Below the pieces are notes generated by a model, which worked only from the letters and a program-made list of their open reading frames with translations, had not been told where the DNA came from and made no database searches. A DNA stretch of 47,552 nt, from assembly GCA_037443785.1 (NCBI GenBank), contig JBBINR010000025.1:1-47552 (forward strand), in the 5' to 3' direction. Below are positions 34,752 through 43,845 of the stretch, piece after piece. The position numbers and the translations under genes are program-made. Position 1 is the stretch's first letter. The number at the start of each line of letters is the position of its first letter. Source of the DNA: JAQUOA01 sp037443785 (GTDB taxonomy: Bacteria > Bacteroidota > Ignavibacteria > UBA10030 > UBA8401).

Positions 34752-36206
34752 TTATTTGATTCCCAGCTCTTTACACATTCGATGGTAATTTGGAGGCGCT
34801 ACTCCCAACTTTTTTGCGGCTTCCGAATCTGAAGAAGAATTTGCTCGAATAAATTCGACGTACTTTTGGCGAACAAGACGCTCAATCTGGCGTAATGGAA
34901 GTTTTTCTTCCAATAAAGAAAAATCAATAGCAGTACTTGCAACTGTCGTCCCGGTCTTAACGACACCCAACGCAAATTGAGCACTTTCCTTTGTGACAAC
35001 CGGATCATTGATAAAAAGCAATCGCTGAACGACATTTTTTAGTTCGCGCACATTTCCTTTCCATGGTGCAGATTTTAACATACTCATCGCTTCGGAAGTA
35101 ATTTCCGGCGTTGCAACACCCATATCGATGCTAAACTCAGAAAGGAAATGTTCAACGAGCATTTCAACATCCTCAGGGCGTTCACGCAATTGGGGAACAT
35201 GAATGGGAACAACGTTCAATCGATAGTATAAATCCTCGCGAAATCTTTTTTCTTCAATTTCCTTTTCAAGATTTTGATTCGTTGCTGCAATAATTCTCAC
35301 ATCGACATTGATCGGTTCGGTTCTGCCGATCTTTTCAATTTCTCCTTCTTGTATAACGCGAAGAAGTTTCACTTGAGCAGACAGAGGAAGCTCGCTGATC
35401 TCATCCAAAAATACCGTTCCATGATTGGCCGTTTCAAACAATCCGGGTTTCGCCGTTGTTGCACCGGTAAACGATCCTTTCTCATATCCGAACAATTCAC
35501 TTTCGACAAGCTCACTCGGAATGCTTCCGCAGTTAATCGGTACGAAATTTTCAAACCGCCGTTTGCTTCGAAGATGAATATTGATTGCAACAAGTTCTTT
35601 CCCTGTTCCCGATGAACCGGAAATCAACACGCTGACATCCGACTCTGCACATTTTTGTATTTGTTGGCGAAGGAATTCCACCGAGGACGATGAGCCAACA
35701 ATTTTTTTCTGTGCGAGCGTCTCTTCGACAGAACGTAAAAGTTTTTTATCAACTTTGGACCGTTCGCGCTCCAGTTGCCTTTTGTTATACGCATTGATAA
35801 TGGAGAGAATAAAATCTGTCGGCTGATAAATATATTCTTCGATATCGCCCGGATACTTAGTGCAGTACCAAAATGCGCCTGCCCGCATCAGACTTTCCGC
35901 AAAATCATAATCAGCAATATTCACCGTCATCTTCGTAATAACAATGATCTGAATCGATGGGTCAATCTTTTTTACTTCACGGATCAAATTTTCTCCCATC
36001 AAACCGCCCGCGATTTGAAAATCCATGATCACGACATCGAAGGATTCTTTCTTTGTCTGAAGAATATCCAGAGCAACCCTCCCGTTTGAAATTACCTTTT
36101 TGATAGTAATGCGATCCTTAAACGGCTTAATCGTATTTTGGACGCGGCGGACATCGAAGTCTTCATCTTCGATCAATAGAATTTGTATCTTTTTTTCGAG
36201 TGACAT
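34752..36206 (-). CDS. NtrC-type sigma-54-dependent response regulator
   Basis: Bacterial enhancer-binding protein of 484 residues. Receiver domain about 7-125: acidic pair Glu13/Asp14, phosphoacceptor Asp62 (VVIMDFQ), Lys117. AAA+ domain about 168-395: Walker A GSSGTGKE (197-204), the sigma-54-contacting loop as GSFTGA (244-249, normally GAFTGA), Walker B VFLDE (265-269), arginine-finger region RFREDLYYRLNV. C-terminal Fis-type helix-turn-helix about 445-484. The ATG at 36206, two bases after the kinase stop, was chosen; an ATG 36 bases upstream overlaps the kinase gene. It should activate the sigma-54 promoter at 34557-34572, possibly through the inverted repeats there. Confidence 0.95.
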   Translation of the reverse strand: MSLEKKIQILLIEDEDFDVRRVQNTIKPFKDRITIKKVISNGRVALDILQTKKESFDVVIMDFQIAGGLMGENLIREVKKIDPSIQIIVITKMTVNIADYDFAESLMRAGAFWYCTKYPGDIEEYIYQPTDFILSIINAYNKRQLERERSKVDKKLLRSVEETLAQKKIVGSSSSVEFLRQQIQKCAESDVSVLISGSSGTGKELVAINIHLRSKRRFENFVPINCGSIPSELVESELFGYEKGSFTGATTAKPGLFETANHGTVFLDEISELPLSAQVKLLRVIQEGEIEKIGRTEPINVDVRIIAATNQNLEKEIEEKRFREDLYYRLNVVPIHVPQLRERPEDVEMLVEHFLSEFSIDMGVATPEITSEAMSMLKSAPWKGNVRELKNVVQRLLFINDPVVTKESAQFALGVVKTGTTVASTAIDFSLLEEKLPLRQIERLVRQKYVEFIRANSSSDSEAAKKLGVAPPNYHRMCKELGIK

Positions 36207-36208
36207 TG

Positions 36209-37702
36209 TTACGTTTTTGAAATTGTGAAAGTAAAAATACACCCTCGCCTCGGAAGATTATCGGCATCTAAATCCCACCCGCAGCGTTGCTTTGCGATTT
36301 CATAAGCAATGTAACATCCATATCCGGAATGATGATTTCCGCCGATTTTCTTTGTTGAGGTGTGTTCAAGAAAAATCTTTTTCTGTCCCCTGGAATCTTT
36401 TTCCAACAGCCACGGCTCAATGCCATTTCCATTGTCAATAATCATTACTTTTGTCTGCTGAGTATGGATATTGAATTCGGTTTTTATAATAATTTTTATC
36501 TCATTATCCCCCGCATGGTCAACACAATTCTGAAGGATTGGCTCAAAGACCTCCCACACAACAAATTCATTAATATGAACGATTGGTACTGCAGGATCAA
36601 GATCAAGTTCAAATTGCACCGCGCTGGACATAAGGGAGATTCTTTTAAACACATGATCGATAAGAAACGTCAATACATCGTTAAGATTTGTTTTAAATAT
36701 CTGACTCCGAATAGTCTGCACCGGGGGATCATACCATTTCATATCATAAATGACACGGGCAATAAAATTGGCGTATTTATTAATTCGAATCTTAATACTG
36801 TCAATCGTTTTCACATTCAGCAGCCGCAGATCTTCCTTAATAAATCCCATAATTTTTTCTGCTTTATGGTGTGTATGATAAATGCGCTTCGTAAAGAGGA
36901 GCTCGTTTTCAATATTGATTTGTTCGGCAAGATGCCTCTTCTGCTCTTCAAACAAGAGATGTTGGGCCTTGTTTCTCTCCTTCAGTGTGTACGACGAGAT
37001 ATAAAACATTGCAAGCAAGCCAAAAAGAATAAGGACAGAATACGTGATCGATGTCTCATCGTATGCAGAAATCATTTCATTGGAGATCACGCTAAAATCA
37101 GGACGATTTTTCATGTAGACAGCGCCGGCAAACTCTCCTCGCGGAACAAACGGCACCAGCAGATGAAATGTTTGTCCCTCGGCTACAATACTTTGAATTT
37201 GCTCCTTCGCTTGAAACTCTTTTTTTACCGATGAATATAATTTTATCGCTTCAGCGTGGTTCCAGGTTGAGGGTGGAAGGTTTTTCTTTTCATTAAAAAT
37301 ATATTGATACAAAACATGACCATCGTCGATTGCCACGATCGATGAATCAATGGTGACCAGCAGGCAAATTTCTTGCACGTTTTGATTGAGATACTGCTGG
37401 CTTAAAATAATATTGAGATCTTGAATTATTTTATTTATTTCGTACGGCATGAGCGTTTCATTTTTTGAACGCGATTCAAGAAGCAATTCAAGCGACGTTG
37501 TCGTAAGATTGGCAAGGCGTTCCGCAGAGTCTTGTTGATACCATTCTTGTGTCCGCACAAGAATTTTTTGCAGAGATATTTTGTGCACAAACGATACGAT
37601 GATCTGAAAAAAGATCAAGATGATAAATAACACAGTCAAATGGCGTATCTCAAACTGATACTGTCCCACTCCTTCCCAAATACGCCTGAATATTTTTTTC
37701 AT
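36209..37702 (-). CDS. Membrane sensor histidine kinase
   Basis: Protein of 497 residues: transmembrane helix about 22-39, a periplasmic domain of about 180 residues with no recognised fold, a second helix about 220-240, a coiled region, and a C-terminal ATPase domain with N box Asn392 (FEPILQNCVDH), IDNGNGIEP (422-430) and GYGCYIAYEIA. The dimerisation region lacks a standard H-box; RIYHTHHKAEKIMG offers His276, His278 and His279 as phosphoacceptor candidates. Its gene starts one base after the solute-binding protein gene and ends two bases before the sigma-54 regulator gene, so the three form one operon. The regulator is the obvious phosphotransfer partner. Confidence 0.9.
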   Translation of the reverse strand: MKKIFRRIWEGVGQYQFEIRHLTVLFIILIFFQIIVSFVHKISLQKILVRTQEWYQQDSAERLANLTTTSLELLLESRSKNETLMPYEINKIIQDLNIILSQQYLNQNVQEICLLVTIDSSIVAIDDGHVLYQYIFNEKKNLPPSTWNHAEAIKLYSSVKKEFQAKEQIQSIVAEGQTFHLLVPFVPRGEFAGAVYMKNRPDFSVISNEMISAYDETSITYSVLILFGLLAMFYISSYTLKERNKAQHLLFEEQKRHLAEQINIENELLFTKRIYHTHHKAEKIMGFIKEDLRLLNVKTIDSIKIRINKYANFIARVIYDMKWYDPPVQTIRSQIFKTNLNDVLTFLIDHVFKRISLMSSAVQFELDLDPAVPIVHINEFVVWEVFEPILQNCVDHAGDNEIKIIIKTEFNIHTQQTKVMIIDNGNGIEPWLLEKDSRGQKKIFLEHTSTKKIGGNHHSGYGCYIAYEIAKQRCGWDLDADNLPRRGCIFTFTISKT

Positions 37703-37703
37703 G

Positions 37704-39029
37704 CTACTTGATCAATACTTTATTTGACTCGATCATTTGTGACGCTCTTTGCAATGCTTCATCCACGCTCACTTCACCTTTAATTGCCAAATGCACAAAA
37801 TGCGCGATAATATCCGATGTCTTCGTATAGTTCTCCAAAAATGGTCGATGAAAACCATTATTCACAAGCTGGCGGTAAAAAACAAGATTGGGATGTGACC
37901 GCAGAAACAGCGTATCGGAATAAACATCTTGATTGACGGGAATGTATCCTCCCATCTCTAACATCGTTTTCTGTGCCTCTTCGGTCTGCAGGAAACGAAT
38001 AAATTCAATTGCAGATTCTTTTTTTGTGGAAAATTTTGAGACCATCAAGTTCCATCCGCCATAGACCGACGTTGGCCTGTTACCGGCGAAATGCGGCAAC
38101 GCTGCCCGTTCAATGTTTTTGAATTTGGAATTATCGCCATATGATTTTTGAAAATTCTCCAGGAAGTTCGGCCATCCGCGGACAAACACGGCGTCATGTT
38201 CAAGCATGTAATCGTAACTTTTGTTCTCATCAAATTCTACGACTTCCCACGGACTGATTTTTTCTTTCTGAACAAAATCGACTAATGTTTGCAAAGCTAT
38301 TTTCGATGTCTTCGATCGCAAATCAATCGAATTATTTTTCAAAAAACCCTGATCAATGCCTTTCGCGATTTCAAAATAGTTACAGATTAAACCTTCGTAA
38401 TCGTTTGCCTGGAAAAGATAAAACGGGCGGTCGTGATATCCGAGCCTTTGCCGAAGGGCAATAAGTTCGTTCCATTCGATTGAACTTTTTAATTTTTTTT
38501 CAATTTCTTGTGCATCAGGAAGCTGCCGAATAATATCTCTTCGATAGTACATTAATCCGATATCGATATACAACGGCATCGCGACAAGCTTTCCGTTTGA
38601 AATACACGACTGGATCGTCGGCGAAATAATTTTTGCCCGTTCCTTCTCTGAAAAATATGGATCAAGTTCCTCACACCATTTTGCAAAACGCGATGTCCAG
38701 ATATAATCGACCGAGAAAACATCGAGTCGATCACTTTTGCTGCGAAGCGATCTCGCCAATAGCTCTTTCCGTTCATTTGTGCTAAATTTGGAAAATGGAA
38801 GGTCGACAGGAACAACTTCAATTTTTCCCCGATATTTTTTGTTGAAGGCATCAATTACAGCTTTGTGTGCAGGAGAAATATGATCTGCAAAGTACACTTT
38901 TTCAACGTGATCGCGTTGAAAAAGTACAGTATGCAGTCCAAAATCGGTCGTGAAGACAAGCAGAATAACTATTATCGCAAGTGCGACTATAACCCCGAGG
39001 AATATTTTCAATCTGTTCGTCAGTTTCAT
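37704..39029 (-). CDS. Membrane-anchored ABC-type sugar-binding protein (orphan)
   Basis: Family 1 extracellular solute-binding fold: VYFADHISPAHKAVIDAFNKKYRGKIEVV, then DVFSVDYIWTSRFA, YYRRDIIRQL, VYGGWNLMVSKFS and MGGYIPVNQDVY. A single N-terminal helix (about 7-29) without lipobox or clear cleavage site suggests a tethered protein facing the periplasm. No ABC permease or ATPase is nearby; instead the kinase gene follows after one base. A sensory role, presenting ligand state to the kinase, is the best reading; chitin-oligosaccharide-binding protein with ChiS in Vibrio is a known parallel. The ATG at 39029 was preferred over a TTG 36 bases upstream. Confidence 0.88.
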   Translation of the reverse strand: MKLTNRLKIFLGVIVALAIIVILLVFTTDFGLHTVLFQRDHVEKVYFADHISPAHKAVIDAFNKKYRGKIEVVPVDLPFSKFSTNERKELLARSLRSKSDRLDVFSVDYIWTSRFAKWCEELDPYFSEKERAKIISPTIQSCISNGKLVAMPLYIDIGLMYYRRDIIRQLPDAQEIEKKLKSSIEWNELIALRQRLGYHDRPFYLFQANDYEGLICNYFEIAKGIDQGFLKNNSIDLRSKTSKIALQTLVDFVQKEKISPWEVVEFDENKSYDYMLEHDAVFVRGWPNFLENFQKSYGDNSKFKNIERAALPHFAGNRPTSVYGGWNLMVSKFSTKKESAIEFIRFLQTEEAQKTMLEMGGYIPVNQDVYSDTLFLRSHPNLVFYRQLVNNGFHRPFLENYTKTSDIIAHFVHLAIKGEVSVDEALQRASQMIESNKVLIK

Positions 39030-39219
39030 CGTTGACAATGTAATTGTATTTGATTGTATTTTCAATGAATCATTTTTACGCGTCGGGAAAAAATTATCTT
39101 CTTGCTACTGCAGGGAATGATTTTTTATTTTACAGAGTGAAGAGTATTCTTAAAGTTACTATCTGCATGATAATTCTCTTCTCTTTGTTTTGCATCCTTT
39201 CTCTACAGGAACTATTGCC

Positions 39220-40914
39220 ATGAAAAATTTTCAAGCCAAAACGCTTTCCGCCATGCTTGAACAGAGTGCCTCCCAATATTCAACCGTGACGGCCCTTTCA
39301 ACAATAGGGGGACAGGCGATTACGTATTCAGACTTAGTGAAACAGGTACACGCAATCTCACATTTCCTTCATGATCGCGGAATCATTCACGGGGACAGGG
39401 TAGCAATTCTCAGCGAGAACAAACCTGAATGGGGAATTGCTTTCTTTGCCATTACGATGATGGGAGCGATTGCCGTGCCGATCCTCCCCGATTTTCATCA
39501 GAATGAAATTCGCCACATCATCCGTCATTCGGAATGCCGGGCAATCTTTGTTTCAAATAAATATCTCCCAAAATTAGAGGATGAAGCGCCGGCATTTCTC
39601 ACGACGACAATCATCATCGATGATTTTTCCCTTCATCACGGAAATCTCCAGCGGAACAAACTCATCGATTTTCTCGAAGAAAGTGAAAAAGGTTTTTTCA
39701 ATTTAAAAGAAGCTGCATTGAAATTTATGGGAAAAATTCCTGAAGAGGTTCAACCGGAAAATATCGCATCCATTGTGTATACCTCCGGCACGACCGGACA
39801 TTCAAAAGGAGTAATGCTTACGCATGGCAATCTTATGTCTGATGCCATTGCAACAACTAAAATTGTTGATATTCAAACCGGCGACCGAATGCTTTCTATT
39901 TTGCCGCTTGCTCATACGTACGAATGCACGCTTGGATTGATTACACCAATGTGTGCGGGCGCTTCCATTTATTATCTTGATAAACTTCCAACGGCAAGTG
40001 CACTGCTTCCGGCGATGCAGCACGTGCAGCCGACTATTATGCTTTCAGTCCCCCTGGTCATTGAAAAGATTTATAAAACACGCATTCATCCGCAGCTGCA
40101 TGGAAATAAATTCAAAAGAAGTTTGCAGCTATTTTCATTCACGCGAAAACAAATTCACAGGATGGCAGGGAAAAAATTACTACAATCATTCGGCGGAAAA
40201 TTAAAACTCTTTTGTATTGGCGGTGCACCCCTTGCTCCGGATGTCGAAGCATTCTTACGGGAAGCAAAATTTCCGTATGCCATGGGATATGGATTAACAG
40301 AAACGTCCCCGCTCATTGCCGGAACAAACCAATATCGGACAAAATACAAGTCAACGGGAATTGCACTTCCAGAAACCGAACTCCGCATTCTCAATCCCGA
40401 TCCGCAAACAGGCGAAGGAGAAATTATCGTAAAAGGTCCGACAGTTATGAAAGGATATTATAGAGATGAAGAGCGTACGTCGCAGGCATTTACTGATGAT
40501 GGTTGGTTTAAGACAGGCGATCTCGGCGTAATTACCAAAGATGGTTATGTCTATATCAAAGGTCGGTCAAAAAATATGATTCTTGGTCCCAACGGAAAAA
40601 ATATTTATCCCGAAGAAATTGAATCAATCATTAATGAATTTGAAATAGTGCTTGAATCGCTCGTATTTGAAAAAGAGCAGCAATTGATTGCACGCGTATT
40701 TCTTGATTACGACAAAATCGATACGATGATTGACAATGTTCACCTTGCAGAATCCAAAGTTCGTGAACGCGTTGCAGCAATTCTTAACGACTTAAAGCAG
40801 CAAATTAATGCTCGGCTAGCATCGTTTTCACGCCTTACACAACTGGTGGAACAAACCGAACCGTTTGAAAAAACCCCAACACAAAAAATAAAACGTCATC
40901 TCTATATTTCATGA
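39220..40914 (+). CDS. AMP-forming long-chain acyl-CoA synthetase
   Basis: Adenylate-forming enzyme activating fatty acids to acyl-CoA. Landmarks: YTSGTTGHSKG (187-197), GGAPLAPDVEAF, GYGLTETSP (356-364), KGPTVMKGYY, GWFKTGD and the hinge GRSKNMILGPNGKNIYPEEI; 564 residues. The ATG at 39220 has AGGA nine bases upstream and was preferred over a TTG at 39190. First gene of a plus-strand operon; the next ORF overlaps by four bases (ATGA). Divergent from the sensory operon, with no visible link to glucan use. Chain length preference is unknown. Confidence 0.93.
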   Translation: MKNFQAKTLSAMLEQSASQYSTVTALSTIGGQAITYSDLVKQVHAISHFLHDRGIIHGDRVAILSENKPEWGIAFFAITMMGAIAVPILPDFHQNEIRHIIRHSECRAIFVSNKYLPKLEDEAPAFLTTTIIIDDFSLHHGNLQRNKLIDFLEESEKGFFNLKEAALKFMGKIPEEVQPENIASIVYTSGTTGHSKGVMLTHGNLMSDAIATTKIVDIQTGDRMLSILPLAHTYECTLGLITPMCAGASIYYLDKLPTASALLPAMQHVQPTIMLSVPLVIEKIYKTRIHPQLHGNKFKRSLQLFSFTRKQIHRMAGKKLLQSFGGKLKLFCIGGAPLAPDVEAFLREAKFPYAMGYGLTETSPLIAGTNQYRTKYKSTGIALPETELRILNPDPQTGEGEIIVKGPTVMKGYYRDEERTSQAFTDDGWFKTGDLGVITKDGYVYIKGRSKNMILGPNGKNIYPEEIESIINEFEIVLESLVFEKEQQLIARVFLDYDKIDTMIDNVHLAESKVRERVAAILNDLKQQINARLASFSRLTQLVEQTEPFEKTPTQKIKRHLYIS

Positions 40915-41387
40915 AAAAGAAAAAAATCCTTTTTGTATGCCTTGGCAACATTTGCCGTTCTTCTGCCGCGGAAGGTGTAATGAAAAAAATTTCTGCGGGA
41001 ATTCCTTTTACGATTGATTCTGCAGGGACAGCGGGATACCATATCGGAGAGCTTCCTGACACGCGTATGCGGTCGCACGCATCGAAACGAGGATATGTGT
41101 TGAATCATCGAGCACGTCAATTTGATCCCGATTCTGATTTTGAAACGTTTGATCTTATTATCGCAATGGACAAGAGCAATATGCACAACTTGTACAGCAT
41201 GGATCGAAAGAATCAATACACCCACAAATTAAAAATGATGACGGATTACTGTTCAACCATACGCACCGAGGAAGTTCCTGATCCATATTACGATGGACCG
41301 GAAGGATTTGACCATGTTCTTAATATCCTTGAAGATGCGTGTAACGGATTATTGTCACAACTAAAGAATGTTTCAGCAGGCCATTAA
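40911..41387 (+). CDS. Low-molecular-weight protein-tyrosine-phosphatase family
   Basis: Protein of 158 residues with the P-loop VCLGNICRSS near the N-terminus (nucleophile Cys10, Arg16) and the general-acid loop VPDPYYDGP (Asp124). Members dephosphorylate tyrosine, arginine or sugar phosphates. The start overlaps the synthetase stop as ATGA, and the 3' end overlaps the fructosamine-kinase-like gene by 20 bases. LMW-PTP-A is known to remove the 5-phosphate of protein-bound ribulosamines, and the next gene encodes a kinase of the same repair pathway, so deglycation is as plausible as signalling. Confidence 0.92.
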   Translation: MKKKKILFVCLGNICRSSAAEGVMKKISAGIPFTIDSAGTAGYHIGELPDTRMRSHASKRGYVLNHRARQFDPDSDFETFDLIIAMDKSNMHNLYSMDRKNQYTHKLKMMTDYCSTIRTEEVPDPYYDGPEGFDHVLNILEDACNGLLSQLKNVSAGH

Positions 41388-42237
41388 TAAAATTATTCGC
41401 CGGAAAATCGGGAAGGAAGTGCTATCCCTTTCATCGGTCGGCGGCGGATCAATCTCCTCGGCGTATAAGGCATACTTATCAGACGGTTCTTTTATTTTCA
41501 TTAAAGTCTCACCGCAATTTCCGGATATGTTTGTAAAAGAAGCAAACGGATTGAGGGAATTGGAAAAAGCGAATGCGATAAAAATTCCCGCAGTCCTTGA
41601 TGCCAGTGAAGAAGCACTGATATTGGAATATGTTCCCGTGTCGCATCCGGTAAACACAAAAAATTTCTTTGAAAACTTTGGACGGCAATTTGCGGCACTT
41701 CATCGCTGTACTGCTTCTTCATTCGGTTTTTACGAAGACAACTATATCGGTTCAACACCACAGAAAAATACCGAACGATTAACTTCATGGAAAGAATTTT
41801 TCTTTATACAGCGATTGGAATTTCAATTTCGGCTTGCGGAACACAATGGCTACGTAGATTCGTCCCTCTTTTCTTTATTCAATAATCTTGGAAAAATTAT
41901 TGACGGCCTCATTCCGAATGACAGTGAACCACCGACTCTTCTCCATGGTGATCTATGGAGTGGAAATTTTCTTTCGTTAAAACATGGTCAACCGGCAATT
42001 ATTGACCCTGCTGTTTACTACGGGCACCGCGAAGCCGATCTTGCCATGACACTGTTATTCGGAGGATTCGATACTTCGTTTTACGATGCATATAACGAAG
42101 CATATCCTCTCAATAAAGGATGGAAATTTCGGATGGAATTATACAAGCTGTATCACCTTTTCAATCATTTGAATTTATTTGGCGATGGCTATTATCGACA
42201 CGTAGCAGAAACGATGAAGCAATTGAACAGAGTATAG
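41368..42237 (+). CDS. Fructosamine/ketosamine-3-kinase family protein
   Basis: Protein of 289 residues with the APH-like kinase fold. Landmarks: VGGGSISSAYKAYL near the N-terminus, FIKVSPQ (nucleotide-binding Lys), LLHGDLWSGNF (catalytic Asp195), IIDPAVYYGHREADLAM (Asp213 as metal ligand) and the family-specific LYHLFNHLNLFGDGYY. It phosphorylates the 3-OH of ketoamines on glycated proteins, destabilising the adduct; bacterial members often prefer ribulosamines. It overlaps the phosphatase gene by 20 bases. Confidence 0.92.
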   Translation: MFQQAINKIIRRKIGKEVLSLSSVGGGSISSAYKAYLSDGSFIFIKVSPQFPDMFVKEANGLRELEKANAIKIPAVLDASEEALILEYVPVSHPVNTKNFFENFGRQFAALHRCTASSFGFYEDNYIGSTPQKNTERLTSWKEFFFIQRLEFQFRLAEHNGYVDSSLFSLFNNLGKIIDGLIPNDSEPPTLLHGDLWSGNFLSLKHGQPAIIDPAVYYGHREADLAMTLLFGGFDTSFYDAYNEAYPLNKGWKFRMELYKLYHLFNHLNLFGDGYYRHVAETMKQLNRV

Positions 42238-42256
42238 TGAGGGGCCTATTCTCTCA
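42238..42256 (+). terminator. Weak hairpin after the plus-strand operon
   Basis: TGAGGGG and TTCTCTCA form a 7-bp stem with two G-U pairs, followed by TATTTCTATAT, immediately after the stop codon and facing the convergent rfbC gene. Weak evidence only. Confidence 0.3.
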
Positions 42257-42303
42257 TATTTCTATATACCATCTTCAATGATATTTTCTTTGTGTAAGGA
42301 AAT

Positions 42304-42858
42304 TCACGAACGAAATACAAAATCTTTTTCAATCGCTTTAAGAAACGGAGCGGTAAGATCTTTCGGAGAAACGATCGGATGCTCTACTTCCCAGGCGATG
42401 TTCAAATCCATGTCGTTAAAACGAATTGCACGTTCATGATTCTTGGAATAATATGCGGTACACTTATAATGGAAAATCGCTTCATCGGAAAGGACCGAAA
42501 AACCATGGGCAAAACCCGGCGGGATCCACAGCTGGTGATGATTTTTATCAGATAATTCTGCGGCATAATATTGCCCGAACGTCGGTGATCCGAACCGGAT
42601 ATCGACCGCCACATCAATAACTGATCCAAAAATTACCTTGCACAATTTTCCCTGCGCAAATTCACCAACCTGATAATGTAATCCGCGTACAGTATTCTTT
42701 ACGGATCGGGAAATATTATCCTGCACAAAATTTACCTCACCGCAAATTTCTTTATATCGTAGTTTACTAAATGCTTCATAAAAATATCCGCGGTCGTCAG
42801 TAAAGACCTTTGGTTTAATCAGGACAACGCCCGAAAGCGGAGACGAAATGGAATCCAT
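42304..42858 (-). CDS. rfbC: dTDP-4-dehydrorhamnose 3,5-epimerase
   Basis: RmlC-type cupin of 184 residues acting in dTDP-L-rhamnose synthesis for surface polysaccharides. DRGYFYEAF, NTVRGLHYQ (catalytic His61), VIDVAVDIRFGSPTFGQY and LWIPPGFAHGF are diagnostic. Its ATG overlaps the rfbA stop (TAATG), so the two are translationally coupled. rfbB and rfbD are not in the window. Confidence 0.95.
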   Translation of the reverse strand: MDSISSPLSGVVLIKPKVFTDDRGYFYEAFSKLRYKEICGEVNFVQDNISRSVKNTVRGLHYQVGEFAQGKLCKVIFGSVIDVAVDIRFGSPTFGQYYAAELSDKNHHQLWIPPGFAHGFSVLSDEAIFHYKCTAYYSKNHERAIRFNDMDLNIAWEVEHPIVSPKDLTAPFLKAIEKDFVFRS

Positions 42859-43724
42859 TATTCATCCTCGTGAAGAATTTTTTCAAGATACGATCGATAA
42901 AGTGATTTTGGAATGCTGCCGATCAATGTTTCAAACTGTTGCCGCGAAATAAATTTCATGTGATATGCTATTTCTTCGATGCAGGCGACTTTCAATCCCT
43001 GTCGATCTTCGATGACGCCAAAAAAGTTCGATGCTTGCAATAATGCTTCAGGCGTGCCTGTATCTAACCATGCAACACCGCGTCCGATCTTCTCTACCTG
43101 CAGCAATTTTTTTTGAAGGTAGGCATTATTCACATCGGTTATTTCCAACTCGCCGCGAGGTGAAGGCTTAATACTTTTTGCAATTTTCACGACCGCGTTA
43201 TCATAGACATATAAACCGGGAACAGCATAATTTGATTTCGGCTTTGATGGTTTTTCTTCGATCGAAAGAACATTTCCATCTTTATCAAATTCAACGATAC
43301 CGTACCGCTCCGGATCGTTCACGTGGTAACCGAAGATTGTTGCGCCGATATTTCTTGCAATTGCGCGGTGCATGAAATCAATGTTTCCATAGAAAATATT
43401 GTCGCCAAGAATGAGTGTTACGCCATCGTTACCGATAAATTCTTCTCCAAGAATAAACGATTCTGCAATTCCATTGGGGGCGGACTGAACTTTATAAGAA
43501 ATCTTCAGCCCTATTTGCGATCCATCACTAAAAAGCTGCTGGTAGAGAGGAATGGTTTCCTTATTCGAGATAATAAGAATATCTCGAATTCCTCCAAGCA
43601 TAAGGATTGAAAGAGGGTAATAAATCAGCGGCTTATCATAAATTGTAGCGAGCTGTTTGCTGTATACTTTTGTAATGGGATACAAACGAGAGCCGGATCC
43701 GCCGGCAAGAATGATGCCCTTCAT
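42858..43724 (-). CDS. rfbA: Glucose-1-phosphate thymidylyltransferase
   Basis: RmlA of 288 residues, first step of dTDP-rhamnose synthesis: dTTP plus glucose-1-phosphate gives dTDP-glucose. Landmarks: MKGIILAGGSGSRLYPIT, YDKPLIYYPLSILML, ILGDNIFYG, ERYGIVEFD, YAVPGLYVYD, RGVAWLDTGT. The length is typical of the short RfbA type. Promoter presumably in the 121-base gap upstream, where no clear -10/-35 was found. It precedes rfbC with a one-base overlap. Confidence 0.96.
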   Translation of the reverse strand: MKGIILAGGSGSRLYPITKVYSKQLATIYDKPLIYYPLSILMLGGIRDILIISNKETIPLYQQLFSDGSQIGLKISYKVQSAPNGIAESFILGEEFIGNDGVTLILGDNIFYGNIDFMHRAIARNIGATIFGYHVNDPERYGIVEFDKDGNVLSIEEKPSKPKSNYAVPGLYVYDNAVVKIAKSIKPSPRGELEITDVNNAYLQKKLLQVEKIGRGVAWLDTGTPEALLQASNFFGVIEDRQGLKVACIEEIAYHMKFISRQQFETLIGSIPKSLYRSYLEKILHEDE

Positions 43725-43845
43725 CGAATTTTCCTTTTCTGATTTACGAACAGCCTTAATATAGAAAATTTCACAATGAGAAAAAATGAAAAGCCTGCAC
43801 CGTATCTTTTTTCGAAAAAAAACTTTTACGCCGTCTGTGCATTTT

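Noticed and set aside
36362..37234. 290-residue plus-strand ORF
   Set aside because: Lies wholly antisense to the histidine kinase gene, whose domain motifs are clear; the composition is that of a shadow frame.
43800..43845. A/T palindrome TTTTTTCGAAAAAA as a terminator of the hybrid kinase
   Set aside because: No GC-rich stem and no T-tract in a suitable position; it could be chance in an AT-rich gap.
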